Below are positions 56,922 through 64,000 of a DNA stretch of 64,000 nucleotides, piece after piece (position 1 is the stretch's first letter; every line of letters begins with the position of its first letter). Both the position numbers and the translations under genes were made by a program. Source of the stretch: Streptomyces sp. NBC_00442 (GTDB taxonomy: Bacteria > Actinomycetota > Actinomycetes > Streptomycetales > Streptomycetaceae); the NCBI RefSeq assembly GCF_036014195.1, contig NZ_CP107918.1, positions 1,364,001 through 1,428,000 on the forward strand, read 5' to 3'. The notes under the pieces are model-generated. The model searched no databases, was not told where the DNA came from, and saw only the letters and a list, made by a program, of their open reading frames with translations.

Positions 56922-59249
56922 TCAGTTCAGTCGGAGGCGGGGGCGCGGGGCGTCGGTGCGGCCCGTGGGAGGGGGGCGGCTGCCTGCCCGGTAGGGCAGG
57001 GGCCAGGTGGCGCCGGGGCCCGTGTAGGCCTGTTCGGCGGCGGCGTGCAGGGTCCAGTGCGGGTCGAACAGGTGGGGGCGGGCCAGCGCGCACAGGTCGG
57101 CGCGGCCCGCCAGCAGCAGGGAGTTGACGTCGTCCCAGGAGGAGATGGCACCGACGGCGACGACCGGGAGGCCGAGCTCGTTGCGGATCCGGTCGGCGAA
57201 CGGCGTCTGGTAGGAGCGGCCGAATTCGGGGCGTTCGTCGGGGACGACCTGGCCGGTGGAGACGTCGATGGCGTCGGCGCCGTGCGCGGCGAACGCGCGG
57301 GCGATCTCGACGGCGTCCTCGGCGGTGGTGCCGCCGTCGGCCCAGTCGGTGGCGGAGACGCGCACCGTCATGGGCCTGTCGGCGGGCCAGACGGCGCGGA
57401 CCGCGTCGAAGACTTCGAGGGGGTAGCGGAGCCGTCCGGCGAGGGAACCCCCGTAGGCGTCGGTGCGTTGGTTGGTGAGAGGGGAAAGGAATCCGGAGAG
57501 CAAGTACCCGTGGGCGCAGTGCAGTTCGAGGAGGTCGAATCCGCAGTCGGCGGCGCGGCGGGCCGCCGCCGTGAACTGGTCGCGGATGTCGGTGAGCCCC
57601 GCGCGGTCCAGGGCGTGGGGGATCTGGTTGACGCCGGGCCGGTAGGGCAGCGCCGAAGCGGCGGCGACGGGCCAGTTGCCCGCGTCGAGCGGCTGGTCCA
57701 TGCCGTCCCACATGAGCTTGGTCGAGCCCTTGCGCCCGGAATGGCCGAGCTGGACGCCGAGGGCTGTGCCGGGTGCCTGGGCGTGTACGAACGCCGCGAT
57801 CCGCCGCCACGCGTCGGCCTGCTCGGCGGTGTAGAGGCCGCCGCAGCCGGGGGTGATGCGGCCCTCGGGGCCGACGCACACCATCTCGGTCATGACCAGG
57901 CCGGCGCCGCCCAGCGCACGGGCACCCAGGTGCACCAGGTGGAAGTCCCCGGGGACGCCGTCCACCGCCGAGTACATGTCCATGGGTGAGACGACCACGC
58001 GGTTCTTCAGTTCGAGGCCGCGCAGCCGGAAGGGGGTGAACATCGGCGGGGTGCCCGGCGGACAGCCGAATTCCCGCTCGACGGTGTCGGTGAAGCCGCT
58101 GTCGCGCAGCCGCAGATTGCCGTGGGTGACCCGGCGGCTGCGGGTGAGGAGGTTGAAGGCGAACTGCCGGGCGGGCTGGCCGAGATAGCGGTCCAGCTCC
58201 TCGAACCAGCGCAGGCTCGCGGCGGCCGCGCGCTGCGTCGACTCCACGACGGGCCGGCGCTCGCTCTCGTACGCGGCCAGGGCCGTCGGCAGATCGGGTC
58301 GCTCCTCGATGCACGCGGCCAGCGCGAGGGCGTCCTCGACGGCGAGCTTGGTGCCGGAGCCGATGGAGAAGTGGGCGGTGTGCGCCGCGTCGCCCAACAG
58401 CACCGTGTTGCCGTACGACCAGCGGTCGTTGACGACCGTACGGAAGGCGGTCCATGAGGAGTTGTTGCCGCGCAGGGGCCGTCCGCCGAGGGCGTCGGTG
58501 AAGATCTTCGCGCAGTGTTCGGCGGACGCCCGCTCGTCGAGCGTGTCGAATCCGGCGGCCGTCCACACCTCCTGGCGCATTTCGACGATGACCGTGGAGG
58601 CGTCGGCGGAGTAGGGGTATCCGTGCAGCTGCATCACGCCGTGCTCGGTCTCGGCGATCTCGAACCGGAAGGCGTCGAAGGCGAAGTCGGCGGCGAGCCA
58701 GATGTAGCGGCAGCGGTGCGTCGTGATGCGGGGTGCGAAGTGACCGGCGTGCGCGGCACGGGTGAGGCTGTGCACCCCGTCGGCGGCGATCACCAGGTCG
58801 TAGGCGGTGGCGAGTTCGGCGGCGGGCGGCGCGTCGGCGCGAAAGCGCAGGTCGACGCCGAGGGTGCGGCAGCGCTCGTGCAGGATCTCCAGGAGCCTGC
58901 GCCGGCCGAGCGCGGCGAAGCCGTGGCCGCCGGAGGTGAGCGTGCTCCCGCGGTGCACGATGTCGATGTCGTCCCACCGGACGAACTCCTCGCGCAGCGC
59001 CCGGTAGACGGCCGGGTCGGCGTGCTCGATCCCGCCGAGGGTCTCGTCGGACAGCACGACCCCGAAGCCGAAGGTGTCGTCGGGCGCGTTGCGCTCCCAC
59101 AACGTGATGGACCGCGCCGGATCGAGCCGCTTGAGCAGCGCCGCGGCGTAGAGCCCGCCGGGGCCGCCACCGATGACGGCGATCCGCAGCGGGGTCTCGA
59201 CGGCGCGGGCGGCGGGCTCGGGGGCGTTGGCCGTGGGGGGTGGGGGCAT
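56922..59249 (-). CDS. bifunctional FAD monooxygenase / old-yellow-enzyme reductase (2-aminobenzoyl-CoA monooxygenase/reductase type)
   Basis: A 775-residue two-domain flavoprotein. Residues 20-385 are a salicylate-hydroxylase-like FAD monooxygenase (GGGPGG at 27-32, the LLGDAAHTAHFSIGSGTKLA block). Residues about 395-775 are an old-yellow-enzyme TIM barrel (MFTPFRLRGLELKNRVVVSP, GVQLGHSGRKGS, DGGTT). This fusion is the architecture of 2-aminobenzoyl-CoA monooxygenase/reductase, which hydroxylates and reduces the ring in one protein, and of enzymes annotated as salicylyl-CoA 5-hydroxylases. The ATG at 59249 starts 2 bp after the enoyl-CoA hydratase stop. The ligase and RidA nearby favour the aminobenzoyl substrate. 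Confidence 0.9.
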   Translation of the reverse strand: MPPPPTANAPEPAARAVETPLRIAVIGGGPGGLYAAALLKRLDPARSITLWERNAPDDTFGFGVVLSDETLGGIEHADPAVYRALREEFVRWDDIDIVHRGSTLTSGGHGFAALGRRRLLEILHERCRTLGVDLRFRADAPPAAELATAYDLVIAADGVHSLTRAAHAGHFAPRITTHRCRYIWLAADFAFDAFRFEIAETEHGVMQLHGYPYSADASTVIVEMRQEVWTAAGFDTLDERASAEHCAKIFTDALGGRPLRGNNSSWTAFRTVVNDRWSYGNTVLLGDAAHTAHFSIGSGTKLAVEDALALAACIEERPDLPTALAAYESERRPVVESTQRAAAASLRWFEELDRYLGQPARQFAFNLLTRSRRVTHGNLRLRDSGFTDTVEREFGCPPGTPPMFTPFRLRGLELKNRVVVSPMDMYSAVDGVPGDFHLVHLGARALGGAGLVMTEMVCVGPEGRITPGCGGLYTAEQADAWRRIAAFVHAQAPGTALGVQLGHSGRKGSTKLMWDGMDQPLDAGNWPVAAASALPYRPGVNQIPHALDRAGLTDIRDQFTAAARRAADCGFDLLELHCAHGYLLSGFLSPLTNQRTDAYGGSLAGRLRYPLEVFDAVRAVWPADRPMTVRVSATDWADGGTTAEDAVEIARAFAAHGADAIDVSTGQVVPDERPEFGRSYQTPFADRIRNELGLPVVAVGAISSWDDVNSLLLAGRADLCALARPHLFDPHWTLHAAAEQAYTGPGATWPLPYRAGSRPPPTGRTDAPRPRLRLN

Positions 59250-59251
59250 GC

Positions 59252-60079
59252 CTAGCGGCCCTGCCATTTCGGGGGGCGTTTTTCCGTGAACGCGGCGTGG
59301 AATTCGGCATAGTCCTCGCCGTTCATCAACAGGGCCTGGGTCGCCGCGTCCAGTTCGACGGAGGCCGCGAGCGGCATGTCGAGTTCGGCGGTGAGCAGCG
59401 CCTTGGTCTGCGCGTACGCGAGGGCGGGGCCGTCGGCGAGGCGGCGGGCGAGTGCGGCGGCGCGCTCGTCCGCGCGGCCCTCGTCCGTCAACTCGCTGAG
59501 CAGGCCGATGCGTTCGGCCTCGGGGGCGCGCACCGGCTCGCCGAGCATGAGCAGCCGGGTGGCGTGGCCGAGACCGACGACGCGGGGCAGCAGATAGGCG
59601 GCGCCCATGTCGCCGCCCGACAGGCCCACCTTGGTGAACAGGAACGCGAAGCGCGCGGTGGGATCGGCGATGCGGAAGTCGGCCGCGAGGGCGAGCACCG
59701 CGCCGGCGCCCGCGGCGACGCCGTGGAGGGCCGCGATCACCGGGAAGGGGCACTCGCGGATCGCGCGGACGACCTGGCCGGTCATGCGGTTGAAGTCGAG
59801 GAGCTCGGCGGTGTTCATGGACAGGGTGGCGCCGATGATGTCGTCGACGTCGCCACCGGAGCAGAAGCCGCGCCCCTCGCCGGCCAGGACCAGGGCGCGC
59901 ACGGAGCGTTCCCTCGACAGTTCGGCGAGCAGGTCGCGCAGGTCGGCGTAGGCGCCGAAGGTCAGCGCGTTCAGTTTCTCGGGCCGGGCGAGGGTGACGG
60001 TGGCGACCCCGTCGGCGATCGAGAGCCGCAGATGGCGCCAGTCCTCGGTGCGGGGTGCGGAGCTGGGAAAGGGGCTCAT
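59252..60079 (-). CDS. enoyl-CoA hydratase/isomerase family protein
   Basis: A 275-residue crotonase-fold enzyme. The oxyanion-hole segments are GRGFCSGGDVDDI and HGVAAGAGAVLALAADFRI. FLFTKVGLSGGDMGAAYLLPRVVG has a Gly-Asp where classic hydratases have catalytic Glu, so the chemistry may differ (ring cleavage or isomerisation). First gene of the operon with the two-domain flavoprotein. The ATG at 60079 follows AAGGAGG at rather long spacing. The shared TGACTGTCGTCA motif lies about 80 bp upstream. Confidence 0.9.
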   Translation of the reverse strand: MSPFPSSAPRTEDWRHLRLSIADGVATVTLARPEKLNALTFGAYADLRDLLAELSRERSVRALVLAGEGRGFCSGGDVDDIIGATLSMNTAELLDFNRMTGQVVRAIRECPFPVIAALHGVAAGAGAVLALAADFRIADPTARFAFLFTKVGLSGGDMGAAYLLPRVVGLGHATRLLMLGEPVRAPEAERIGLLSELTDEGRADERAAALARRLADGPALAYAQTKALLTAELDMPLAASVELDAATQALLMNGEDYAEFHAAFTEKRPPKWQGR

Positions 60080-60159
60080 CGGGGGCTGCGGCCTCCTTCG
60101 GCGGGGCGGCGGGCCGCCGCTGCTTCTGCTGCCTGCCCCACGAAGGTATCACTCCTGTG

Positions 60160-60186
60160 TGACTGTCGTCACGAGTACGCGATACG
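60160..60186. promoter_or_regulatory. shared operator motif upstream of the enoyl-CoA hydratase operon
   Basis: TGACTGTCGTCA (60160-60171) and GATACG (60181-60186) repeat the motif at 53467-53491. Outer GTATC (60146-60150) and GATAC arms make a larger palindrome. Probable PaaX-type operator. Confidence 0.6.
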
Positions 60187-60354
60187 CCTCGTCGGGCGGC
60201 CCAGAGGCCAAGGTCCCGCGCTCCGATGCCCCACGGCCCGGCGTCCCCCGACCGGCTCCCCTATGACCTCGCGCCGCGTCTTCGTACCGTAGAGGGCAGG
60301 ACGACTCCCCCTGCCTCTCCACGAGCTCCTCGCCACCCGAACGGAAACCTCCCC

Positions 60355-60810
60355 TTGCCCGAGCCTTCCGGCCCCGACGGCGCCGCGCCCTCCGTGTGGC
60401 GCATCGCGCTCCCCCACACCGCCGCCGCGGTGCCGATCGCCCGCGCCCTGATCCGTACGGCGCTCGCGGACATCGACGCGGGCGTGGACGACGGCGCGCG
60501 CGCCGACAGCGACACGGCCGAGCTGCTCACCGCGGAGCTCGTGGCCAACGCCGTCGAGCACACCGCGGGCGAGGCGCCGATAGAGCTGGTGGTGGAGCTG
60601 CTCGCCTCGGGCTGTCAGGTCGAGGTGCACGACGGCTCGCCGGTGCCGCCGGGCGATCTGAGCGGACCGGAGCCCGGCCCGCACCCCGATCCGTGGCAGG
60701 AGCACGGCCGGGGCCTGCTCCTCATCCGCACCTTGAGTTCGGCCTGCGGCCACCGCCCCACCGCGCACGGCAAGGCGGTCTGGTTCACGCTGCCGGGCCG
60801 CCCCCGGTGA
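60355..60810 (+). CDS. RsbW-like ATP-binding regulatory protein
   Basis: About 151 residues of the GHKL/HATPase_c_2 group, the anti-sigma-factor kinase-like proteins that are numerous in Streptomyces. The N box is ELLTAELVANAVEHT, the G1 box is CQVEVHDGSPVPP and the G2 region is EHGRGLLLIRTLSSACG. The start is uncertain: I favour a TTG at 60355 because the frame upstream is Pro/Arg-rich and unlike the family. No partner sigma factor is nearby. The 3' end overlaps the converging permease gene by 26 bp. Confidence 0.75.
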   Translation: MPEPSGPDGAAPSVWRIALPHTAAAVPIARALIRTALADIDAGVDDGARADSDTAELLTAELVANAVEHTAGEAPIELVVELLASGCQVEVHDGSPVPPGDLSGPEPGPHPDPWQEHGRGLLLIRTLSSACGHRPTAHGKAVWFTLPGRPR

Positions 60811-62227
60811 CCAGCCGCGAGCGCGCGCGGCCGTAGAAGGCGTACAGGAGCGATCCGGCCAGCAGGAACACGGCGAACTGGAGCCAGGTGGTCCAGCCCG
60901 TTCCGTACATCAGATAGAGGCAGAAGCCGACGCCCAGGACCGGGCTGACCGGGTAGAGCGGCACACGGAACGAGCGCTTCAGGTCCGGCTCGGCGCGGCG
61001 CAGCGCGATCACGGCGACGTTCACGACGGCCATGACGGCGAGGGTGCCGATCGTGGTCAGGTTCACCACGGCGTCGAGCGACGCGAACGCCGCGGGCACC
61101 GCGAAGACCAGGGCGACGATCCAGGTGTTGGCGGCCGGCGTCGCGGTCTTCGGCGAGACCCGCTCGAAGACGCGCGGGACCAGCCCGTCGCGGGACATCG
61201 ACATCAGGATGCGGGTCTGGCCGTACATCACGGCGAGCACCACCGAGGCGATCGCGACGACCGCGCCGAACGCGATGACACCGCCGCCGAACGCCGACCC
61301 GGTGACCTGGTTGACGATCAGCGACAGCGCGGCGGGCTTGTCGCCGACGGCGTCCGCGCCCAGCCCGCCGATCGCGGCCACGGCGACCGAGCAGTACAGC
61401 AGGGTGACCAGGCCGATGCAGATCATGATCGCTATCGGGATGTTCTTGCGCGGGTTCTTCACTTCCTCGCCGGCCGTGGTGATGGCGTCGAAGCCGATGT
61501 ACGAGAAGAAGGCCAGTGAGGCGCCGGCGGTGACTCCGGCGGCGCCGTGGGTGGCGAACGGCGAGAGGTGGCCCGCCTCGAAGGCCGTGAACGCGATCGC
61601 CAGGAACAGCAGCAGGATCCCGATCTTGAGGACGGCCATGGCGGCCGTCGCCCGCGCGCTCTCGCGCACGCCGCGCACCAGGAGCGTCGCGGCGAGCAGG
61701 ATGACGACGACGGCCGGGAGGTTGACCACGCCGCCGTCGCCGGGCCCGGCGCTGAGCGCGGAGGGCAGCTGCCATCCGACGAGGCTGTCGAGGAGTTCGT
61801 TGAGGTACTGGCTCCAGCCGACCGCGACCGCGGAGACCGAGACGCCGTACTCCAGGAGCAGGCACCAGCCGACCAGGAAGGCGGCGCGCTCGCCGAGCGT
61901 GGCGTAGGCGAAGGAGTACGAGGAGCCGGAGACGGGGATCGCGCCGCCGAGCTCGGCGAAGGCGAAGGCGGTGAACACACAGGTGATCGCGGCCAGCACG
62001 AACGAGAGGACCACGGCGGGGCCGGCCTTGGCGACGCTGTCGGAGAGCCCGACGAAGATGCCGGTGCCCACGATCGCGCCGACGCCGAAGCACACGAGCT
62101 GGAAGAGCCCCATCGTGCGGCGCAGGCCGTGTCCTTCGAGGTCGGCGCCGGATTCGGCGATGAGCTGCCGCGGCGGTTTGATCCGCAGGCGGTCGGCCGG
62201 GCTGGTGGCGGGGTGGGGGCGCCGCAT
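60785..62227 (-). CDS. APC-family cationic amino acid transporter
   Basis: A 480-residue permease with 12 or more hydrophobic spans. The substrate-binding first helix reads GVGAIVGTGIFVGLSDSVAKAGPAV, and helix 6 contains SLAFFSYIGFDAITTAGEEVKNP, both hallmarks of the CAT/YfnA group. The start is the ATG at 62227 (MRRPHPATSPADRLRIKP). It follows arcB on the same strand after a hairpin. An arginine or ornithine exchanger for the adjacent arginine deiminase pathway is the likely role. The 3' end overlaps the converging ATPase gene. Confidence 0.9.
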   Translation of the reverse strand: MRRPHPATSPADRLRIKPPRQLIAESGADLEGHGLRRTMGLFQLVCFGVGAIVGTGIFVGLSDSVAKAGPAVVLSFVLAAITCVFTAFAFAELGGAIPVSGSSYSFAYATLGERAAFLVGWCLLLEYGVSVSAVAVGWSQYLNELLDSLVGWQLPSALSAGPGDGGVVNLPAVVVILLAATLLVRGVRESARATAAMAVLKIGILLLFLAIAFTAFEAGHLSPFATHGAAGVTAGASLAFFSYIGFDAITTAGEEVKNPRKNIPIAIMICIGLVTLLYCSVAVAAIGGLGADAVGDKPAALSLIVNQVTGSAFGGGVIAFGAVVAIASVVLAVMYGQTRILMSMSRDGLVPRVFERVSPKTATPAANTWIVALVFAVPAAFASLDAVVNLTTIGTLAVMAVVNVAVIALRRAEPDLKRSFRVPLYPVSPVLGVGFCLYLMYGTGWTTWLQFAVFLLAGSLLYAFYGRARSRLVTGGGPAA

Positions 62228-62290
62228 GACGGGGGTCTCGTTCCTGGTCGTACGCACCGCGGCCGGGCAGGGGCCGCGCACAAAGAAAGC

Positions 62291-62318
62291 GGGGCCCGAG
62301 CGTGCGAGCTCGGACCCC
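62291..62318 (-). terminator. hairpin between arcB and the permease gene
   Basis: GGGGCCCGAG pairs with CTCGGACCCC (nine of ten pairs plus one mismatch) around an 8-nt loop, about 60 bp after arcB and 65 bp before the permease start on the minus strand. It may limit read-through. Confidence 0.55.
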
Positions 62319-62374
62319 ACCAAGAAGCGACATAGTAGCCACCCCACCGCATGTGCACCCAATCGGGCACATCC

Positions 62375-63406
62375 CTATGCGGCACCTGCGCGGGCGGCCC
62401 CGGGCCGGTCGCCGAGCGTGGCCACCATGATCGCCTTGATGGTGTGCAGCCGGTTCTCCGCCTCGTCGAAGACGACCGAGTGCGCCGATTCGAAGACCTC
62501 GTCGCTCACTTCGAGCTCGGCGAGTCCGAACTGCTCGAAGATGTCGCGGCCGACCTGGGTGGAGAGGTCGTGGAAGGCGGGCAGGCAGTGCAGGAACTTG
62601 ACGCCGGGGTTGCCGGTGGCGCGCAGCACGTCCATGGTCACCGCGTACGGGGCGAGCGCCTTGATCCGCTCGGCCCAGATCTCCTGGGGCTCGCCCATCG
62701 AGACCCAGACGTCGGTGGCGACGAAGTCGGCGCCCGCCACGCCGTCCTCGACGGACTCGGTGAGGGTGATGCGGGCGCCGCTCGCCGCCGCCGCCTCGCG
62801 CGCCTGCGCGACGATCTCCTCGGCCGGCCAGTACGCCTTCGGCGCGACGATCCGCATGTCCATGCCGAGCAGGGCTCCGGTGACGAGGTAGGAGTTGCCC
62901 ATGTTGAAGCGGGCGTCCCCCAGGTAGGCGAAGACGACCTCGGTCAGCGGCTTGTCCGTGTGCTCGGTGACGGTCAGGACGTCGGCGAGCATCTGGGTGG
63001 GGTGCCAGTCGTCGGTCAGGCCGTTGTAGACCGGCACGCCGGCGTGGGCGGCGAGGGTCTCGACGGTGTCCTGCCCGTCACCGCGGAACTCGATCGCGTC
63101 GAACATCCGGCCGAGGACCCGGGCGGTGTCGCGCGGGGACTCCTTCTTGCCGATGTGCGAGCCGGCCGGATCGATGTACGTCGTCGACGCCCCCTGGTCG
63201 GCGGCGGCCACCTCGAAGGAGCAGCGGGTACGGGTCGAGGACTTCTCGAAGATGAGCGCGATGTTGCGGCCGCGCAGCCGCTGGACCTCGGTGCCCGCCT
63301 TCTTGGCGGCCTTGAGGTCGGCGGCGAGCGTGACGAGCCCGAGGAACTCCTCGGCCGTGAAGTCCAGCTCCTTGAGGAAGTGGCGGCCTGCGAGGTCTAT
63401 CGCCAT
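62375..63406 (-). CDS. arcB: ornithine carbamoyltransferase
   Basis: A 343-residue carbamoyltransferase. The carbamoyl-phosphate motif is SSTRTR (56-61), followed by [14 protein letters not shown], the ornithine-site region and [10 protein letters not shown] with the catalytic Cys. The ATG at 63406 follows AGGAG. It lies directly after the arginine deiminase gene, so it is best called the catabolic ArcB, which converts citrulline to ornithine and carbamoyl phosphate, although sequence alone does not separate it from biosynthetic ArgF. Confidence 0.93.
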   Translation of the reverse strand: MAIDLAGRHFLKELDFTAEEFLGLVTLAADLKAAKKAGTEVQRLRGRNIALIFEKSSTRTRCSFEVAAADQGASTTYIDPAGSHIGKKESPRDTARVLGRMFDAIEFRGDGQDTVETLAAHAGVPVYNGLTDDWHPTQMLADVLTVTEHTDKPLTEVVFAYLGDARFNMGNSYLVTGALLGMDMRIVAPKAYWPAEEIVAQAREAAAASGARITLTESVEDGVAGADFVATDVWVSMGEPQEIWAERIKALAPYAVTMDVLRATGNPGVKFLHCLPAFHDLSTQVGRDIFEQFGLAELEVSDEVFESAHSVVFDEAENRLHTIKAIMVATLGDRPGAARAGAA

Positions 63407-63477
63407 GGTGGCTGCTCCTGGGGGACGGGTCGGGGGGCGTGCTGGGGCGTCCGGCGCGACCGGACCTAGCTGGAAGT

Positions 63478-63504
63478 CTATACGTTTGAGCGCATCACTA
63501 TACG
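63478..63504 (-). promoter_or_regulatory. CGTATAG direct repeat between arcA and arcB
   Basis: On the minus strand CGTATAG occurs at 63504-63498 and again at 63484-63478, exactly 20 bp apart (two helical turns). The first copy includes the arcA stop codon. It could be an operator or two -10-like elements of an arcB promoter. Confidence 0.35.
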
Positions 63505-64000
63505 GCATCGCGTTCGACCGGACAGCTCATGCACCGCGGGCCTCCCCTCCCCCGGCCCAGTTCGCTGCCCCGGATCTCGATCACCTCGATGCCCTCCTTG
63601 CGCAGATGCGTGTTGGTCGTCACATTGCGCTCGTACGCGACGACCACCCCCGGCTCGACGGCGAGCACGTTGCAGCCGTCGTCCCACTGCTCGCGCTCCG
63701 CGGAGTGCACGTCCTGGGTGGCGGTGAGCACCCGGATCCGGTCGAGGCCGAGGGCCGCCGCGATCGCCCGGTGCATGTGCTCCGGCGGATGGTCGGTGAC
63801 CTTGAGCTCCTGCTCGCCGGCGCCCGGCTCGATCGTGTACGAGCGGAGCATGCCGAGGCCCGCGTACTGAGTGAAGGTTTCTTCGTCGACCATCGTCATC
63901 ACCGTGTCGAGGTGCATGAACGCCCGGCGCTTGGGCATGTCGAGCGCCACGATGGTCTGCGCCGAACCCGCCGCGAACAGCCCGCGGGCCAGCATCTCGA
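63498..64000 (-). CDS. arcA: arginine deiminase (5' end outside window)
   Basis: The last 166 residues of arginine deiminase. The conserved [18 protein letters not shown] block with the catalytic His and Asp, and the terminal [18 protein letters not shown] with the nucleophilic cysteine, are both present. It hydrolyses arginine to citrulline and ammonia. It is followed after 91 bp by arcB. The N-terminus lies beyond position 64000. Confidence 0.95.
   Translation of the reverse strand, partial: EMLARGLFAAGSAQTIVALDMPKRRAFMHLDTVMTMVDEETFTQYAGLGMLRSYTIEPGAGEQELKVTDHPPEHMHRAIAAALGLDRIRVLTATQDVHSAEREQWDDGCNVLAVEPGVVVAYERNVTTNTHLRKEGIEVIEIRGSELGRGRGGPRCMSCPVERDAV

Noticed and set aside
55831..59310. 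An 1159-codon minus-strand frame overlapping the ATP-grasp and flavoprotein genes
   Set aside because: Arg/Pro/Ala-rich out-of-frame reading; the true genes in the other frame have full domain structure and sensible starts.

Overview
High-GC actinobacterial chromosome, almost certainly a Streptomyces. The evidence is GC-rich third positions throughout, GTG and TTG starts with overlapping GTGA junctions, DmdR-type iron boxes, a helix-turn-helix/MurA fusion next to aconitase, and a complete coelichelin-type siderophore cluster. From memory, the outer blocks (acnA-murA2 on one side, arcA/arcB-permease-ATPase-enoyl-CoA hydratase on the other) resemble the SCO5975-SCO5999 neighbourhood of S. coelicolor. 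The arg and siderophore genes would then be an insertion or relocation in this strain; this was not checked.

1-9.7 kb: a sugar locus. A CUT1 ABC importer with an NgcE-like binding protein and a ROK regulator (minus strand) is divergent from a secreted GH92 mannosidase-family enzyme, followed by a secreted FG-GAP repeat protein. The shared promoter region holds a DasR-like site and a LacI-type palindrome. 9.7-16.8 kb: accessory material around aconitase, namely a putative ADP-ribosyltransferase toxin, a broken SMI1/KNR4 gene, a decayed TnsA/TnsB-type transposon and an APH-family phosphotransferase. 17.3-20.6 kb: the HTH-MurA fusion and a TPR membrane protein.

20.8-25.2 kb: argC-argJ-argB-argD as one translationally coupled operon headed by an iron box, followed by a GNAT that resembles short N-acetylglutamate synthases. 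26.4-49.7 kb: the complete cchA-cchK set: MbtH protein, esterase, heterodimeric ABC exporter (CchG/CchI), trimodular NRPS (CchH), ferri-siderophore lipoprotein and importer (CchF, CchC-E), ornithine N5-hydroxylase (CchB) and formyltransferase (CchA). The NRPS adenylation codes match hfOrn, Thr and hOrn. Iron boxes lie before nearly every transcription unit. The layout suggests that ornithine supply and coelichelin assembly are switched on together under iron limitation.

49.8-51.7 kb: two hydroxyproline-catabolic genes. 51.9-60.1 kb: a probable anthranilate (2-aminobenzoate) degradation locus with RidA, acyl-CoA dehydrogenase, CoA ligase, PaaX-type repressor, an ATP-grasp protein, a two-domain aminobenzoyl-CoA monooxygenase/reductase-like flavoprotein and an enoyl-CoA hydratase. 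Two of its promoters share a 12-bp motif. 60.3-64 kb: an RsbW-like ATPase, an amino-acid permease, ornithine carbamoyltransferase and the C-terminal part of arginine deiminase (arginine deiminase pathway). No rRNA, tRNA or CRISPR array was recognised.
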